A stretch of 64,000 nt of DNA from Planobispora rosea. Its GTDB lineage: Bacteria; Actinomycetota; Actinomycetes; Streptosporangiales; Streptosporangiaceae. The notes below the pieces were generated by a model, which was not told the DNA's origin, made no database searches, and saw nothing but the letters and a program-made list of their open reading frames with translations. The translations under genes and the position numbers were made by a program. The DNA lies in contig NZ_BMQP01000016.1 of assembly GCF_014648175.1 (NCBI RefSeq), forward strand, positions 105,592 through 169,591. The letters are read 5' to 3'. Shown here piece after piece: positions 39,479 to 48,876 of the stretch (within the stretch, counting starts at the first letter, position 1; every line of letters begins with the position of its first letter).

Positions 39479-40351
39479 CTACGCGGTCGTCGACTCGGTC
39501 TCGGTCTCCGCGTCCGGTCGCTCACTCTGTCCGTCCTGTCCGTCTTGACCGACCGGCCTGTCCTGTCCGGTCTGCTTGGCGGCCTCCGCCTTCAGGTCGG
39601 CGGCCTCGCGGCGGATCAGGAGGAGCCAGCCGCCGACCGCGACCCCGATGAACAGCCACCACTGCACGCCGTACGCCAGGTTCAGCCCGCCGCCCTCGCC
39701 GACCTCCGGGGCGGGGACCGGGTCGGGGGCCGCGGCGGCCCGCGGCGACTGCTCGACCAGGTCGACGTATCCGCCCAGGAGACGGTACGGCAGGCCCCTG
39801 CCGACCGTCTCGGCGTTGATCAGGAGCACCTGCCCCGGGGGGAGCCCCGCGCGGTCGCGGATGCCGGAGGACTCCTCGGTCTCGGAGGGGCGTATCCGTC
39901 CGGTGACGGTCACCTGGCCCGCCGACGGCGCGGGGACCTCCGGGAGGGCGTCGGCCGTGGCGCCCGCCCTGACCCAGCCCCGGTTCACCAGGACCGCCTC
40001 GCCGTTCCCGGTGACCAGGGGGGTGACGACGTAGAAGCCGACGACGCTGTTCTGGACGCGGCGCCGTACGAGCAGCTGGTGGGCGGCGTCGAAGGTGCCC
40101 GTGGCCGTCACGGTGCGGTACTTGTCCCGCTCGTTCACGCCGCCGCCGGGCCGGCTGAGCGCCGTGACGGGGACCGGGGGAGCCTCCAGGTTGGCGGAGA
40201 TCTGGTCACTGCTGGCCGAGCGTTCCTCGAAACGGCCGAACTGCCACTGTCCGAGGAAGACGAAGGCGGGGATGACCAGCAGCACCACGATGTGGAGTGC
40301 GATCCATCGGGGAGTCAGCAGGAACCGGTACACGTTCCCAAGGGTAGGCAC
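39479..40351 (-). CDS. SURF1-family cytochrome oxidase assembly factor
   Basis: This 290-aa protein has two membrane helices (WIALHIVVLLVIPAFVFLGQ at about 16-35 and WWLFIGVAVGGWLLLI near 235). They bracket an external domain with GQWQFGRFEERSA, VRRRVQNSVVGFYVVTPL, VNRGWVRAG and GRIRPSE, the SURF1 signature. SURF1 assists haem insertion into cytochrome c oxidase. The C-terminus is a Gln/Asp-rich repeat (GQDRPVGQDGQDGQ). It is not next to oxidase genes here. Confidence 0.92.
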   Translation of the reverse strand: MPTLGNVYRFLLTPRWIALHIVVLLVIPAFVFLGQWQFGRFEERSASSDQISANLEAPPVPVTALSRPGGGVNERDKYRTVTATGTFDAAHQLLVRRRVQNSVVGFYVVTPLVTGNGEAVLVNRGWVRAGATADALPEVPAPSAGQVTVTGRIRPSETEESSGIRDRAGLPPGQVLLINAETVGRGLPYRLLGGYVDLVEQSPRAAAAPDPVPAPEVGEGGGLNLAYGVQWWLFIGVAVGGWLLLIRREAADLKAEAAKQTGQDRPVGQDGQDGQSERPDAETETESTTA

Positions 40352-40459
40352 CGGACCGACCGCCCCGTTCCCCGGCCACCCCGCAGGGCGTGTCCCCCGG
40401 CGGAGAGGGCCCGGCGGGTCCGGCCCCCGGTGATCAGCCTTGGTGGTCAGCCCTGTTGA

Positions 40460-41059
40460 TCAGCCTCCGGCGTCGGCCGTACGGTCCGGCGCTCGGTCCG
40501 GCGCGTCCCCGTCCCGGCTGTCCCCGTCCCGGCTGTCTCCCCTCGGCGTGCCCTTGCCCGGCGTGGCCGGGGCGCCGGGGCCGGGGAGGGGGGTGACCTC
40601 GCGAGGTCCGGCGATCTCGTGGCCGTCGGCGCACCGGAAGTGCTGCTCCACCAGAGCCCCGCAGCCGCGGTGGGTGAGCAGGACCGGGGGGCCGTCCGGC
40701 TCGGAGAGGTACCGGTCGCCCCAGTGCATCAGCGCGACCATGATCGGATAGAGGTCGAGACCCGCCTGCGTCAGCCGGTATTCGTCCCGCTGGCGCTGGC
40801 CGGGCTCCCGGTAGGGGACCTTGCGCAGCAGTCCCTCCTCCACCAGCCGGGCGAGCCGGGCGCTCAGCACCTGCCGGGGCGCCCTCGTGGCGGCCTGCAT
40901 GTCGGCGAAGCGGCGGACCCCGCTGAACGCCTCGCGAAGTACCAAGAACGTCCATTTTTCGCCCACGATGCCCAACGTGCGCTCGATTGAGCAGTTGTCC
41001 ACCCGGAAGGGCAGGTTGCCGAGGGTCGCCTCACTCATGTCCGCATCGTAAGTGGCCAT
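40460..41059 (-). CDS. HxlR-family regulator
   Basis: This 199-aa protein has the conserved N-terminal cysteine (VDNCSIERTLGIVGEKWTFL), then LREAFSGVRRFADMQAATRA, PRQVLSARLARLVEEGLL and RDEYRLTQAGLDLYP, the HxlR winged helix. A charged tail of repeated RDGDS units ends it. The start 41059 follows GGAGGTG by 5 nt. It is divergent from the GNAT gene (66 bp apart), so it may control that gene or itself. Confidence 0.9.
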   Translation of the reverse strand: MATYDADMSEATLGNLPFRVDNCSIERTLGIVGEKWTFLVLREAFSGVRRFADMQAATRAPRQVLSARLARLVEEGLLRKVPYREPGQRQRDEYRLTQAGLDLYPIMVALMHWGDRYLSEPDGPPVLLTHRGCGALVEQHFRCADGHEIAGPREVTPLPGPGAPATPGKGTPRGDSRDGDSRDGDAPDRAPDRTADAGG

Positions 41060-41124
41060 GGCGTCACCTCCAACGCGGCTAAGTCTAGTTGACAGACTCA
41101 GGTGTCCTGCGGGAGTCTGAGTCC

Positions 41125-41718
41125 ATGATTCGAACTCAGCTGGTACGACCCCGCCGTGATCCGGCGCGGGTACCACCGGGAAACGCCGGGAGGGTCTCCC
41201 CCGGAGAGACCGGGCGACCCCTGGTGGGAGACGGCGGGCGGTTCCCGGCGTCCGACGGAGTCGAGATCCGGCCCGCGCGGATGGACGACGAGGAACGGGT
41301 TCGCGGCTTCCTCGCCGAGTTGTCGCCGCACACCCAGGCGTTGCGCTTCTTCACCGGGCTCGGCGATCCGGGCGCGAGCATGGTGCGCGCGCTGCTCGCG
41401 GTGGACGAGCGGCGTGACGCGCTGCTGGCGGTGTGCGGGGACACCGTGGTCGGGCACGCGATGAGCTTCCGGGGCGGTGAGAGCGACGTCGAGATCGCCG
41501 TCGTGGTGACCGATGACTGGCAGGGGCACGGGCTGGGCTCCCGGCTGGTCCGCAGGCTCCTGCGCCGGGCGGCGGCGGGCGGGGCGCGGACCGTGGGAAT
41601 GGACGTGCTCGGCGGCAACCGCAAGGTGCTGTCGATGATCCGCAAGGAGTGGCCGGGGGCTGTGATGCGGGTCTCTTCCGGCACGGTGGAGGTGTCCACT
41701 AAGATCGACCCGGGCTGA
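41125..41718 (+). CDS. GNAT acetyltransferase-like protein
   Basis: This 197-aa protein has a variable Pro/Gly-rich N-terminus and then a GNAT domain. Landmarks are VEIRPARMDDEERVRGFLAEL, SPHTQALRFFTGLG (seen in acetyltransferase domains fused to acyl-CoA synthetases) and VVVTDDWQGHGLGSRLVRRL, the acetyl-CoA loop. The acceptor is unknown. The start is 41125 or ATG-like starts to 41089, which would overlap the promoter region shared with hxlR. Confidence 0.8.
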   Translation: MIRTQLVRPRRDPARVPPGNAGRVSPGETGRPLVGDGGRFPASDGVEIRPARMDDEERVRGFLAELSPHTQALRFFTGLGDPGASMVRALLAVDERRDALLAVCGDTVVGHAMSFRGGESDVEIAVVVTDDWQGHGLGSRLVRRLLRRAAAGGARTVGMDVLGGNRKVLSMIRKEWPGAVMRVSSGTVEVSTKIDPG

Positions 41719-41770
41719 GGTGTGCCGGAGTATTTGCGGAACAAGGTTCTGTTGCTCCACCATTGACCTC

Positions 41771-42367
41771 GTGAAGAGTGCCAAGAACGGCCGTGACGGC
41801 CGGAGCCGGATCGTCGACGGAGCCCTGCGCCGATTCAGTCAGGACGGGGTCTCGGCGACCACGCTGGCCAGCCTCCGCAAAGAGAGCGGCGTCAGCGTTG
41901 GCAGCTTCTACCACCACTTCGCGAGCAAGGAACACGTCTTCGGCGTGCTCTACGCCGACACCCTGAACATGTACCAGGAAGCCTTCATCACCGAGCTGCG
42001 CAGGCACGAGGGCGCGCGCGAGGGCATCGAGGCCATCGTCGCCCTGCACATGTCCTGGTGCGGCGAGCACCGTGAGCGGGCCCACCTGCTGATCAGCGAG
42101 CGCCCGCCCAAGCGGGACGAGCCCGGGGGCGTCGAGGTCGCCGACTCGCGGCGGGCGTTCTTCCGGCAGGTCTCCGACTGGTGGCGGCCGCACATGAAGG
42201 CCGGGCTTCTCCAGCCGGTGCATCCCACGATGTGCTACGTCCTCTGGCTCGGTCCGGCGATGGAGATGTGCCGTCTGTGGTTCGCCGGGGCGCACCAGCC
42301 CACGCCCGAGGAGATCTCCGGCCTCTGCGAGGCCGCATGGCAGAGCCTGCGCCGGCACTCCGACTGA
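41771..42367 (+). CDS. TetR-family regulator
   Basis: This 198-aa protein starts at GTG 41771 (MKSAKNGRDGRSRIV). It has an HTH (IVDGALRRFSQDGVSATTLA, then LRKESGVSVGSFYHHFASKE) and a ligand domain with ALHMSWCGEHRERAHLLISE. It follows the GNAT gene by 52 bp on the same strand. The regulated gene is not evident. No strong ribosome site precedes the start, so leaderless or alternative start use is possible. Confidence 0.85.
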   Translation: MKSAKNGRDGRSRIVDGALRRFSQDGVSATTLASLRKESGVSVGSFYHHFASKEHVFGVLYADTLNMYQEAFITELRRHEGAREGIEAIVALHMSWCGEHRERAHLLISERPPKRDEPGGVEVADSRRAFFRQVSDWWRPHMKAGLLQPVHPTMCYVLWLGPAMEMCRLWFAGAHQPTPEEISGLCEAAWQSLRRHSD

Positions 42368-42395
42368 TCGGGGCCGGCGCCGGCCCTTCTCCCGC

Positions 42396-42707
42396 TCAGT
42401 GCGCTCCCGCCAGCTGGCGCGAGCGGGTGGGAACACGCCAGACCTTCTCCTCCAGGGAGATGTCCAGGCGCATGTCCTGCCGCTGCCGCCGCAAGCCGGG
42501 AACGCGCAGCCGGTCGCTCACGTCGAACTTGCCGCGCCGCTGGTAGCCGAACCCGAGCTCACCGGGGAAGACGCGCAGTTCGTCCTGGTTACCGCATCGC
42601 GGGCAGGTCCAGAAGACCAGATCCTTTCCTCGACGGTAGTCATGGCATGCCTGGAAGTACTCTTCCGGCCGGAAGCGGGACTCGCAGGCGAGACAAGGGA
42701 TCAACAT
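42396..42707 (-). CDS. zinc-ribbon small protein
   Basis: This 103-aa protein has two CxxC pairs (CLAC at 5-8 and CPRC at 35-38) forming a zinc ribbon around EYFQACHDYRRGKDLVFW. A basic segment (SDRLRVPGLRRQRQDMRL) and a tail with VWRVPTRSRQLAG follow. A nucleic-acid or protein-contact role is possible, but no named family is recognised. A GGATCC...AC leader without a clear ribosome site precedes it. It is convergent with the TetR gene. Confidence 0.65.
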   Translation of the reverse strand: MLIPCLACESRFRPEEYFQACHDYRRGKDLVFWTCPRCGNQDELRVFPGELGFGYQRRGKFDVSDRLRVPGLRRQRQDMRLDISLEEKVWRVPTRSRQLAGAH

Positions 42708-42842
42708 GGCGGATCCTCACGGGTGCGGGGGAGGCGGCCCATACAGAATTACCGCCTGAGACTTGTACGACGCTTGCAGATCCCTTACGTCGATCTGTAA
42801 CAGTCTCATCACCTTAGGTATCGACGATGTAAGGATGAACCG

Positions 42843-44285
42843 GTGAAGGACCCGCTGGGCAGGCTCCGTGACCTACTTCTTGAGGCCGGCTACACCGTCG
42901 AGGGCGTGCGGGGGCGGCTCGGTGACGTCGCGGCCACGGCCCTGTCCCGGGAGGAGCTCGTCCCCGCCCTGCGCGCCACCCGTGACGGCGACCCGCTCGG
43001 CACGCTGATCCGGCTGTGGTGGCTCGGCGTCCCCGTCGAGGCCCCCGCCGGGCTCCCGGTGGCGGAGCTCGCGCGTATGGGCCTGCTGGCGGTCGACGGC
43101 TCCCGGATCACCGCCGAGGTCCACCTGCAGCCCTGGGAGACCGGTGGATACGTCGTCTCCGACCGGAAGGTCCGGCCCGGGGACCGGGCGCTGCGCGCGG
43201 ACCACGTGGTCGGGGCGGGCGGCGCCTCGGCGAACCTCGCCCAGCTGGTCACCCGCCGCCCGGTGGGGCGCGCCCTCGACCTGGGCACCGGGTGCGGGGT
43301 GCAGGTGCTGCACCTGGCGGGACGGGCGGAGGAGATCACGGCCACCGACGTGAACCCGCGCGCGCTGGAGCTGGCCCGGATGAGCTGGGCGTTGTCCGGG
43401 ATCGACGGCGTGGACGCCCGTGAGGGCTCGCTCTTCGAGCCCGTCGAGGGCGAGCGGTACGACCTGGTCGTCTCCAACCCGCCCTTCGTGATCTCTCCCC
43501 GGGGCCGGTTCACCTACCGCGAGTCCGGGTTCGAGGCGGACGGTTTCTGCCGCGATCTCGTACGGCGGGCGCCGCGCTTCCTCAACCCCGGCGGCACCTG
43601 CCAGCTCCTGGCGAACTGGCTGCACGTGGCCGGGGAGGACTGGCAGGACCGGGTCGGCGGCTGGCTGGCCGGGACCGGCTGTGACGGCTGGGCGGTGCAG
43701 CGGGACGTCCAGGACCCGGCCGAGTACGTCGAGCTGTGGTTGCGCGACGCCGCCGAGCAGGGCACCGACCGCTACCGGGAGCTGTACGACGACTGGCTGG
43801 GCTGGTTCGAGGCGGCCGGCGTCACCGGAGTCGGGTTCGGCTGGATCACGCTGCACGACTCCGGGAGCCTGGACCCGGTCGTCCGGGCCGAGGAGTACGG
43901 GCGGCGGGTGGAGCTCCCGGTGGGCGGCTACGTGGACGAGGTCCTCGGCTCGATCGCCGACGCGCACCGGCTGAGCGACGCCGAGATCCTCGCGGCCCGG
44001 CTGGTCGTCGCCGACGGGGTCGTGGAGGAGCGGACCGGCCCGCCCGGAGCGGAGGACCCCTCCACGATCGTGCTCAGGCAGACGCGGGGGTTGTGCCGCA
44101 GCGCCCGGGTGGGGACGGTGGAGGCCGCCCTGGCGGGTGTCTGCGACGGTGATTATCCACTGGCCCCGTTGCTCGCCGCGATCGCCGACCTGACCGGGGA
44201 GAGCGCCGATGACCTGCTGGCGAAGGCGCCGGAAGTGCTCCGTCCGCTGATCGCCGAGGGGTTTTTCCACATATCCACAGGCTGA
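42843..44285 (+). CDS. class I SAM-dependent methyltransferase (DUF7059-type)
   Basis: This 480-aa protein has an N-terminal helical domain (about 1-95), then the methyltransferase fold: ALDLGTGCGVQVLHLAG (motif I), ITATDVNPRALELAR and DLVVSNPPFVISPRG, whose NPPF motif indicates methylation of an amide or amino nitrogen as in PrmC/RsmC/N6-MTases. A C-terminal winged domain (GLCRSARVGTVEAALAGVCDG) ends the chain. Substrate unknown. A DnaA-box-like inverted repeat overlaps its stop codon. Confidence 0.85.
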   Translation: MKDPLGRLRDLLLEAGYTVEGVRGRLGDVAATALSREELVPALRATRDGDPLGTLIRLWWLGVPVEAPAGLPVAELARMGLLAVDGSRITAEVHLQPWETGGYVVSDRKVRPGDRALRADHVVGAGGASANLAQLVTRRPVGRALDLGTGCGVQVLHLAGRAEEITATDVNPRALELARMSWALSGIDGVDAREGSLFEPVEGERYDLVVSNPPFVISPRGRFTYRESGFEADGFCRDLVRRAPRFLNPGGTCQLLANWLHVAGEDWQDRVGGWLAGTGCDGWAVQRDVQDPAEYVELWLRDAAEQGTDRYRELYDDWLGWFEAAGVTGVGFGWITLHDSGSLDPVVRAEEYGRRVELPVGGYVDEVLGSIADAHRLSDAEILAARLVVADGVVEERTGPPGAEDPSTIVLRQTRGLCRSARVGTVEAALAGVCDGDYPLAPLLAAIADLTGESADDLLAKAPEVLRPLIAEGFFHISTG

Positions 44286-44306
44286 TCCTCCACAGGCTGT
44301 GGATAT
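44271..44306. repeat. inverted DnaA-box-like repeat
   Basis: ATATCCACAG (44271-44280) and CTGTGGATAT (44297-44306) are exact inverted copies separated by 16 bp, spanning the stop codon of the methyltransferase gene. Each resembles the DnaA box TTATCCACA. It could also serve as a weak terminator hairpin. Confidence 0.6.
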
Positions 44307-44637
44307 CCCGCGATCGGTTGTTGATTCGACGTTGAACGGGGTGGGGGAAGCTCTGGGCATGGCACAGGCCCGGGGGGTGAAGGGCCGGTGCCAGGAGATC
44401 CGGCCGGCCGTCGATGTGAGGCGGCTAGCCACCGCAAGGCGCACCGGTATCAACCCGGGCCCCCTACGCGCTGAGCGATGGTTGTGACGGCCGGCCGGGT
44501 CGTCAACCGGACCACCGCGCGCGGCACGGCCGTGAACCCGGCCGGTTACCAGCCCCGAGCCGCCGTACACTGTACGGCTACGAACCCGAAGGATTAGGTT
44601 GATCAACCACGTGTGGATGACGCGCCTCGACGACGGG
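44286..44637. other. convergent intergenic region with palindromes
   Basis: No gene is supported in these 352 bp between convergent genes. Two further perfect palindromes stand near the right edge. One is a 17-bp repeat with arms GCCGTACA and TGTACGGC around a central C (44562-44578); the other is GGTTGATCAACC (44597-44608). They may be terminators for the SARP gene or regulator sites. Confidence 0.5.
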
Positions 44638-47600
44638 CTATACGACGGGCTCGGAACCGTCTCCGGCCTGGTCCCGGTCGAGGACGGCCCGCAGGTCCCC
44701 GGCCTCGGGGGCGCCGAGACGGGCGAAGAGGTCGTGGGCACGCCGGAGACAGTCCCGGCTCCGCGCGACGCCGCCCTGCCCGGAGAGCGCCCGGCCTAGC
44801 ACCCACAGGGCCTGCGCCTCGCCGTACGGGTGACCGATCTCGCGGCTCACGCTCAGGGCCTGCTCGGCGTGGCGGACGGCGTCGCCGAACCGGCCCGCCG
44901 TGATGAACGTCTCCGCCAGCCGCGAGCAGACCCGCTGCTCCCACACCCGCTGGTTGCTCGCCCGGAAGAAGGCCAGGCACTCGGCGTGGTGGTGGACCGC
45001 CTCGTTCAGGCGCCCGACCCGTGACAGCACGATGCCCAGGTGGTAGCGGGCCCGCGCGGTGCCCGCGGCCGAACCCATCTCGCTGAAGGTCGCCAGGCCC
45101 TGCTCGGCGGCGGCGATCGCCTCCTCCGGCTGGCCCAGGAACAGGTGCTCGCGGGCGGAGTAGCTGAGCGTCAGCGCCTCCCCGCCCTGCCCGCCGATCT
45201 CCCGGAACGCCTTGCGGGCGGAGTCGAACCAGGCCAGCGCCTCCACGTGGCGGCGCTGCCGCCCCACCACGACGGCCAGCGCGTTCAGTGTCTCGCCGGT
45301 GACGATCCGGTCGCCCCCGGCCGACAGCTCCAGCGCGGCACGGAACGCGTCCTCCGCCTCGGTCAGCCGGTTCGCGCCGAACAGCAACCGGCCCAGCAGG
45401 TAGCGGCAGCGCAGCTCGGCGGCGGCCGACCCCACCCGCTCGGCGGCGGCCAGCACCTCCTGGATCCGCTGGTCGAACTCGCGGACGTGGGTGCCGGACT
45501 CCAGCAGCGGTTCCATGGCCAGCAGCAGGTCGGCGGCGGGCAGCAGCGACGCGGCGTCGGCGGTGCCGGCGGCGGCCTGGGAGATGGAGGCGAACAGCGC
45601 GTCGGCCTCGACCGCGAGCCAGGTCATGGCCTCGTCGGCGGAGGAGAACACGTGCCCGGAGCCGGACACGGTGAACTGGTCGGCGACCACGCTGCCCTCG
45701 TAGGCGAGCCGGTGCGCCGACTGGGCCGAGGCCAGGTAGAAGCCGAGCAGGCGGCTCAGCGCCGCGGGACCGGCCTCGGGGTCGGGGCCGCGCTCGGCGG
45801 CCCGGCGGGCGAACAGCCGGAGCAGGTCGTGGAAGCGGTAGCGGCCCGCGGCGGGGGCCTCCAGCAGGCTGGAGTCCACCAGCGACTCCAGGAGGTCCTC
45901 GGTCCGGGTCGGGTCCAGGTCCAGTACGGCGGCGGCGGCCGAGACCGAGATGTCCGGCCCGCCGGGCAGGGACAACAACCGGAACGCCCGTGCCTGGGCC
46001 TCCTCCAGCTGGCCGTACCCGAGGGCGAACGTCGCCTCCACCGCGAGGTTCCCCACGCGCATCTCGTCCAGCCTGCGGCGCTCGTCGGCCAGCCGGGGGA
46101 CGAGCGAGGCGACCGTCCAGGTGGGCCGGGCCGCCAGGCGGGCCGCCACGATCCGCACGGCCAGCGGCAGGAATCCGCAGGCGGCGACCACGTCCATGGT
46201 GGCGGCCCGCTCGGCGGCGACCCGCTCGGCGCCGGCGACCGCGCCGAACAGCGACAGCGCCTCCTCCGGCTCCATCACGTCCAGGTCGAACAGCCGGGCC
46301 GAGGCCAGGTCGGCCAGCTTGTGGCGGCTGGTCACGATCGCCGCGCACCCGGTCGAGCCGGGCAGCAGGGGTGTGACCTGCACGGCGTCGCGGGCGTTGT
46401 CGAGCAGCACGAGCATGCGCCGCTCGGCCAGCAGCGAGCGGAACAGCGCCGAGCGTTCGGCCAGGCCGTCCGGGATGACGTCGGGGGGCAGGCCCAGCCC
46501 GCGCAGGAACGCCGCCAGCGCCGACTCGGGGGCGGTCGGTTCCTCACCGTAGCCGCGCAGGTCGGCGTAGAGCTGCCCGTCGGGGAAGAGGTCCTGCATG
46601 GCGTGGGCGACGTGCACCGCCAGGGCCGTCTTGCCGACGCCTCCGATGCCGGAGATGGCGGCCACCGGCACGCCCTCGGCGCCGCCCTGGGGGCTGCCCT
46701 GGACCGACAGCAGGCTGCGCAGCCGGGTGATGATCTGGGAGCGGCCGGTGAAGTCGCTGACCGCGGCCGGGAGCTGCGCCGGGCGGGGCAGCTCGGGCAC
46801 CTCGGGCGGAGCGGTGATCGTTCCCGCGGTGATCGTTCCCTCGGTGGTCGTCCCTGCGGCGACCGTCTCCGCGGCGGTTCCCGTCCCGGCCTGTCCCGTC
46901 GTCGTGGAGTCGGCGGCGGGGGGCGGGAGCCGTACCGGCTCGGCGGGGGTGGGGGCGAGGGCGGGGTCGGCGGCGAGGATGCGCCGGTGCAGGGCCGCCA
47001 GGTCGGGGCCGGGGTCGATGCCCAGCTCGTCGGCGAGCACCCGGCGGGTGTCGGCGAAGACCGCCAGCGCGTCCGCCTGCCGTCCGCACCGGTAGTAGGC
47101 CAGCATGAGCTGGGCGCGCAGCCGTTCGCGGAGCGGGTGCTCGGCGGTCAGCGCGATGAGGTCGGAGACGACGTCGGCGTGCCTGCCGAGCTCCAGGTCG
47201 AGCTCCATGAGGTTCTCCAGCACGCTCATCCGGCGCTCGGCCAGCCGGTCGCGCTGGTGTTCGGCGTAGGGGCCCACGGCCCCGGCGAGGGGTTCGCCGG
47301 TGCACAGCGCCAGCCCCGTGCGCAGGCTCTCCGCGGCCGCGGACAGGTCCCCGGCGCGCCGGGCCGTCTCGGCCTGCTGGACGTGCCGGTTGAAGAGCGT
47401 CAGGTCGAGACTCGCGCCGGTCAGGATCAGCGCGTAGCCCTTGCCCACGGAAGTGAGCATCTCCGGCCGGGTCCGCGGGGAACGGCCGGGTTCCAGTACG
47501 GCGCGCAGCCGGGAGACGTAGGTGCGCAGCGCGCCCAGCGCCCGGGGAGGCGCCTCCTCCCCCCAGATGGCGTCGATCATCTCGGTCGGGGTCACCGCCC

Positions 47601-47739
47601 GGCCCTCGCGCAGGAGCAACATCGCCAGAATGGAACGTTGCAGCGGGGTGCCCAGATCGAGCTCGGCACCGTCACGCCAGGCCTGGACAGGGCCGAGTAC
47701 GGCGAAGCGCAGTCCGGCTTCGCTGCCCTGAACAGCCAT
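44638..47739 (-). CDS. SARP/AfsR-type regulator (BTAD + NB-ARC + TPR)
   Basis: This 1033-aa protein has an OmpR-like winged helix (LGTPLQRSILAMLLLREGRA, WGEEAPPRALGALRTYVSRL), then the BTAD domain (to about 255), a linker rich in TITAGT repeats, and an NB-ARC ATPase with P-loop GIGGVGKT (about 364-371), VLLDNARDA and a winged helix. TPR-like repeats to the C-terminus complete the AfsR architecture. AfsR-type proteins activate secondary metabolism after phosphorylation or ligand signals. The start 47739 has GGAG 9 nt upstream; an upstream ATG at 47805 is possible. Confidence 0.9.
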   Translation of the reverse strand: MAVQGSEAGLRFAVLGPVQAWRDGAELDLGTPLQRSILAMLLLREGRAVTPTEMIDAIWGEEAPPRALGALRTYVSRLRAVLEPGRSPRTRPEMLTSVGKGYALILTGASLDLTLFNRHVQQAETARRAGDLSAAAESLRTGLALCTGEPLAGAVGPYAEHQRDRLAERRMSVLENLMELDLELGRHADVVSDLIALTAEHPLRERLRAQLMLAYYRCGRQADALAVFADTRRVLADELGIDPGPDLAALHRRILAADPALAPTPAEPVRLPPPAADSTTTGQAGTGTAAETVAAGTTTEGTITAGTITAPPEVPELPRPAQLPAAVSDFTGRSQIITRLRSLLSVQGSPQGGAEGVPVAAISGIGGVGKTALAVHVAHAMQDLFPDGQLYADLRGYGEEPTAPESALAAFLRGLGLPPDVIPDGLAERSALFRSLLAERRMLVLLDNARDAVQVTPLLPGSTGCAAIVTSRHKLADLASARLFDLDVMEPEEALSLFGAVAGAERVAAERAATMDVVAACGFLPLAVRIVAARLAARPTWTVASLVPRLADERRRLDEMRVGNLAVEATFALGYGQLEEAQARAFRLLSLPGGPDISVSAAAAVLDLDPTRTEDLLESLVDSSLLEAPAAGRYRFHDLLRLFARRAAERGPDPEAGPAALSRLLGFYLASAQSAHRLAYEGSVVADQFTVSGSGHVFSSADEAMTWLAVEADALFASISQAAAGTADAASLLPAADLLLAMEPLLESGTHVREFDQRIQEVLAAAERVGSAAAELRCRYLLGRLLFGANRLTEAEDAFRAALELSAGGDRIVTGETLNALAVVVGRQRRHVEALAWFDSARKAFREIGGQGGEALTLSYSAREHLFLGQPEEAIAAAEQGLATFSEMGSAAGTARARYHLGIVLSRVGRLNEAVHHHAECLAFFRASNQRVWEQRVCSRLAETFITAGRFGDAVRHAEQALSVSREIGHPYGEAQALWVLGRALSGQGGVARSRDCLRRAHDLFARLGAPEAGDLRAVLDRDQAGDGSEPVV

Positions 47740-47979
47740 TTTCGGAATCTCCGCACTCGGGGAATATTTATGACGGAATGATAGATCCTTCGTTGCCCGC
47801 TCCATAGAAACCGGTACGGGTGCGGGCGTCCGTCAACCGTGACGTTGATCGGGCGTCAATCAGGCATCAAGCCAGGTCCGGGATGCTAAGTCATGCCGGA
47901 CATGGCCCCATGCGGGGGCGGTCATGCCCGGTCCTCAGGCCCTCGCGGGGCGGCGAGTGCTCAACCGATAGATGAACAA

Positions 47980-48007
47980 AGGCCCACCCGGAATACCGGG
48001 TGGGCCT
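47980..48007 (-). terminator. terminator of the GNAT gene
   Basis: AGGCCCACCCGG (47980-47991) pairs perfectly with CCGGGTGGGCCT (47996-48007) across AATA. It is 40 bp beyond the stop of the minus-strand GNAT gene. Confidence 0.85.
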
Positions 48008-48047
48008 CATGCTCCATTGGGTCATCGAAGTGACGGGGGACGACGCT

Positions 48048-48692
48048 CTACGCGGCCTCGACCAGACCGAGCCGCGCGTGCAGGCGTTCTCGCACGAGCG
48101 GCCACTCGGAACTCAGGATCGAGTAGAACGCGGTATCTCGGACCGTGTCGTCGGCGCCTCGGCTCTCCGCCCGCCGCACACCGTCCAGATGCGCGCCGAG
48201 GGCCTCGATGGCGGCCCGGGATCGTACGTTCCGTATGTCTGCCTTCAGGGTGATGCGGTGGACCTGCCACGTCTCGAAGGCGAGGGAGAGCATCAGGTAC
48301 TTGCTCTCCCGGTTGACACCCGTGCCCTGGGCCGATGCGGCCAGCCAGGTGTAACCGATGTCCGCCACGGACGGGACCTCGCCCACCGCGCCACGTGAAC
48401 CCGGAGGCCAGGGCATGGGACCCTGCCAGTACTCCAGGTTCATGAGACGGGTGGCACCGACGACGCGGTCGGTGTGCAGCCACCGGATGGCGAAGGGCAA
48501 CGCGCGGCCCTCCGCCTGCTCAGCCAGAGCGGCCTCCACGTAGGAGACCATCTCCTCCCGGCCATGGGGAACGCGGGTGAAGGTGTACGTCGTACGGTCT
48601 TCACCCGCCGCGGCGACGAGATCGTCGACGACCGCGAGGCTGAGCGGTTCCAGGCGCACGGAGCGCCCAGACAAGGTGACAAAAGCGGGCAT
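48048..48692 (-). CDS. RimJ/RimL-type GNAT N-acetyltransferase
   Basis: This 214-aa protein has SGRSVRLEPLSLAVVDDLVA, DRVVGATRLMNLEYW, DIGYTWLAASAQGTGVNRES and KYLMLSLAFETWQVHRITLK, then DIRNVRSRAAIEALGAHLDG. These are the ordered motifs of RimJ/RimL-like enzymes that acetylate N-termini or small amines. The acceptor is not predictable. The start 48692 was chosen on family alignment; in-frame ATGs upstream (48719, 48731) lack ribosome sites too. Confidence 0.87.
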   Translation of the reverse strand: MPAFVTLSGRSVRLEPLSLAVVDDLVAAAGEDRTTYTFTRVPHGREEMVSYVEAALAEQAEGRALPFAIRWLHTDRVVGATRLMNLEYWQGPMPWPPGSRGAVGEVPSVADIGYTWLAASAQGTGVNRESKYLMLSLAFETWQVHRITLKADIRNVRSRAAIEALGAHLDGVRRAESRGADDTVRDTAFYSILSSEWPLVRERLHARLGLVEAA

Positions 48693-48876
48693 GAGCACAT
48701 GATGGGGGCTGCTCAGCATGTCTAATGCCAAATAGCACGAGACATCTCAGTGAGCATCCGGGAAAGCGGTGACCGCGCCTACCCGGAGGGGGAGAAAGCG
48801 CAGATCAACCGGGCTGTCATCACCCCGTCCCGGCGGCTCGCCCGGGTGTCGTTATCCAACTGATGCGTGCTGTGGA

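Noticed and set aside
44299..44487. 62-aa gene in the convergent space at 44.3 kb
   Set aside because: No ribosome site and no family likeness. It starts inside the inverted repeat spanning the previous stop.
45040..47781. Very long plus-strand open frame opposite the SARP gene
   Set aside because: It is a shadow frame caused by high GC; its translation is Gly/Gln/Arg-biased without domains, while the minus-strand protein has a full AfsR architecture.
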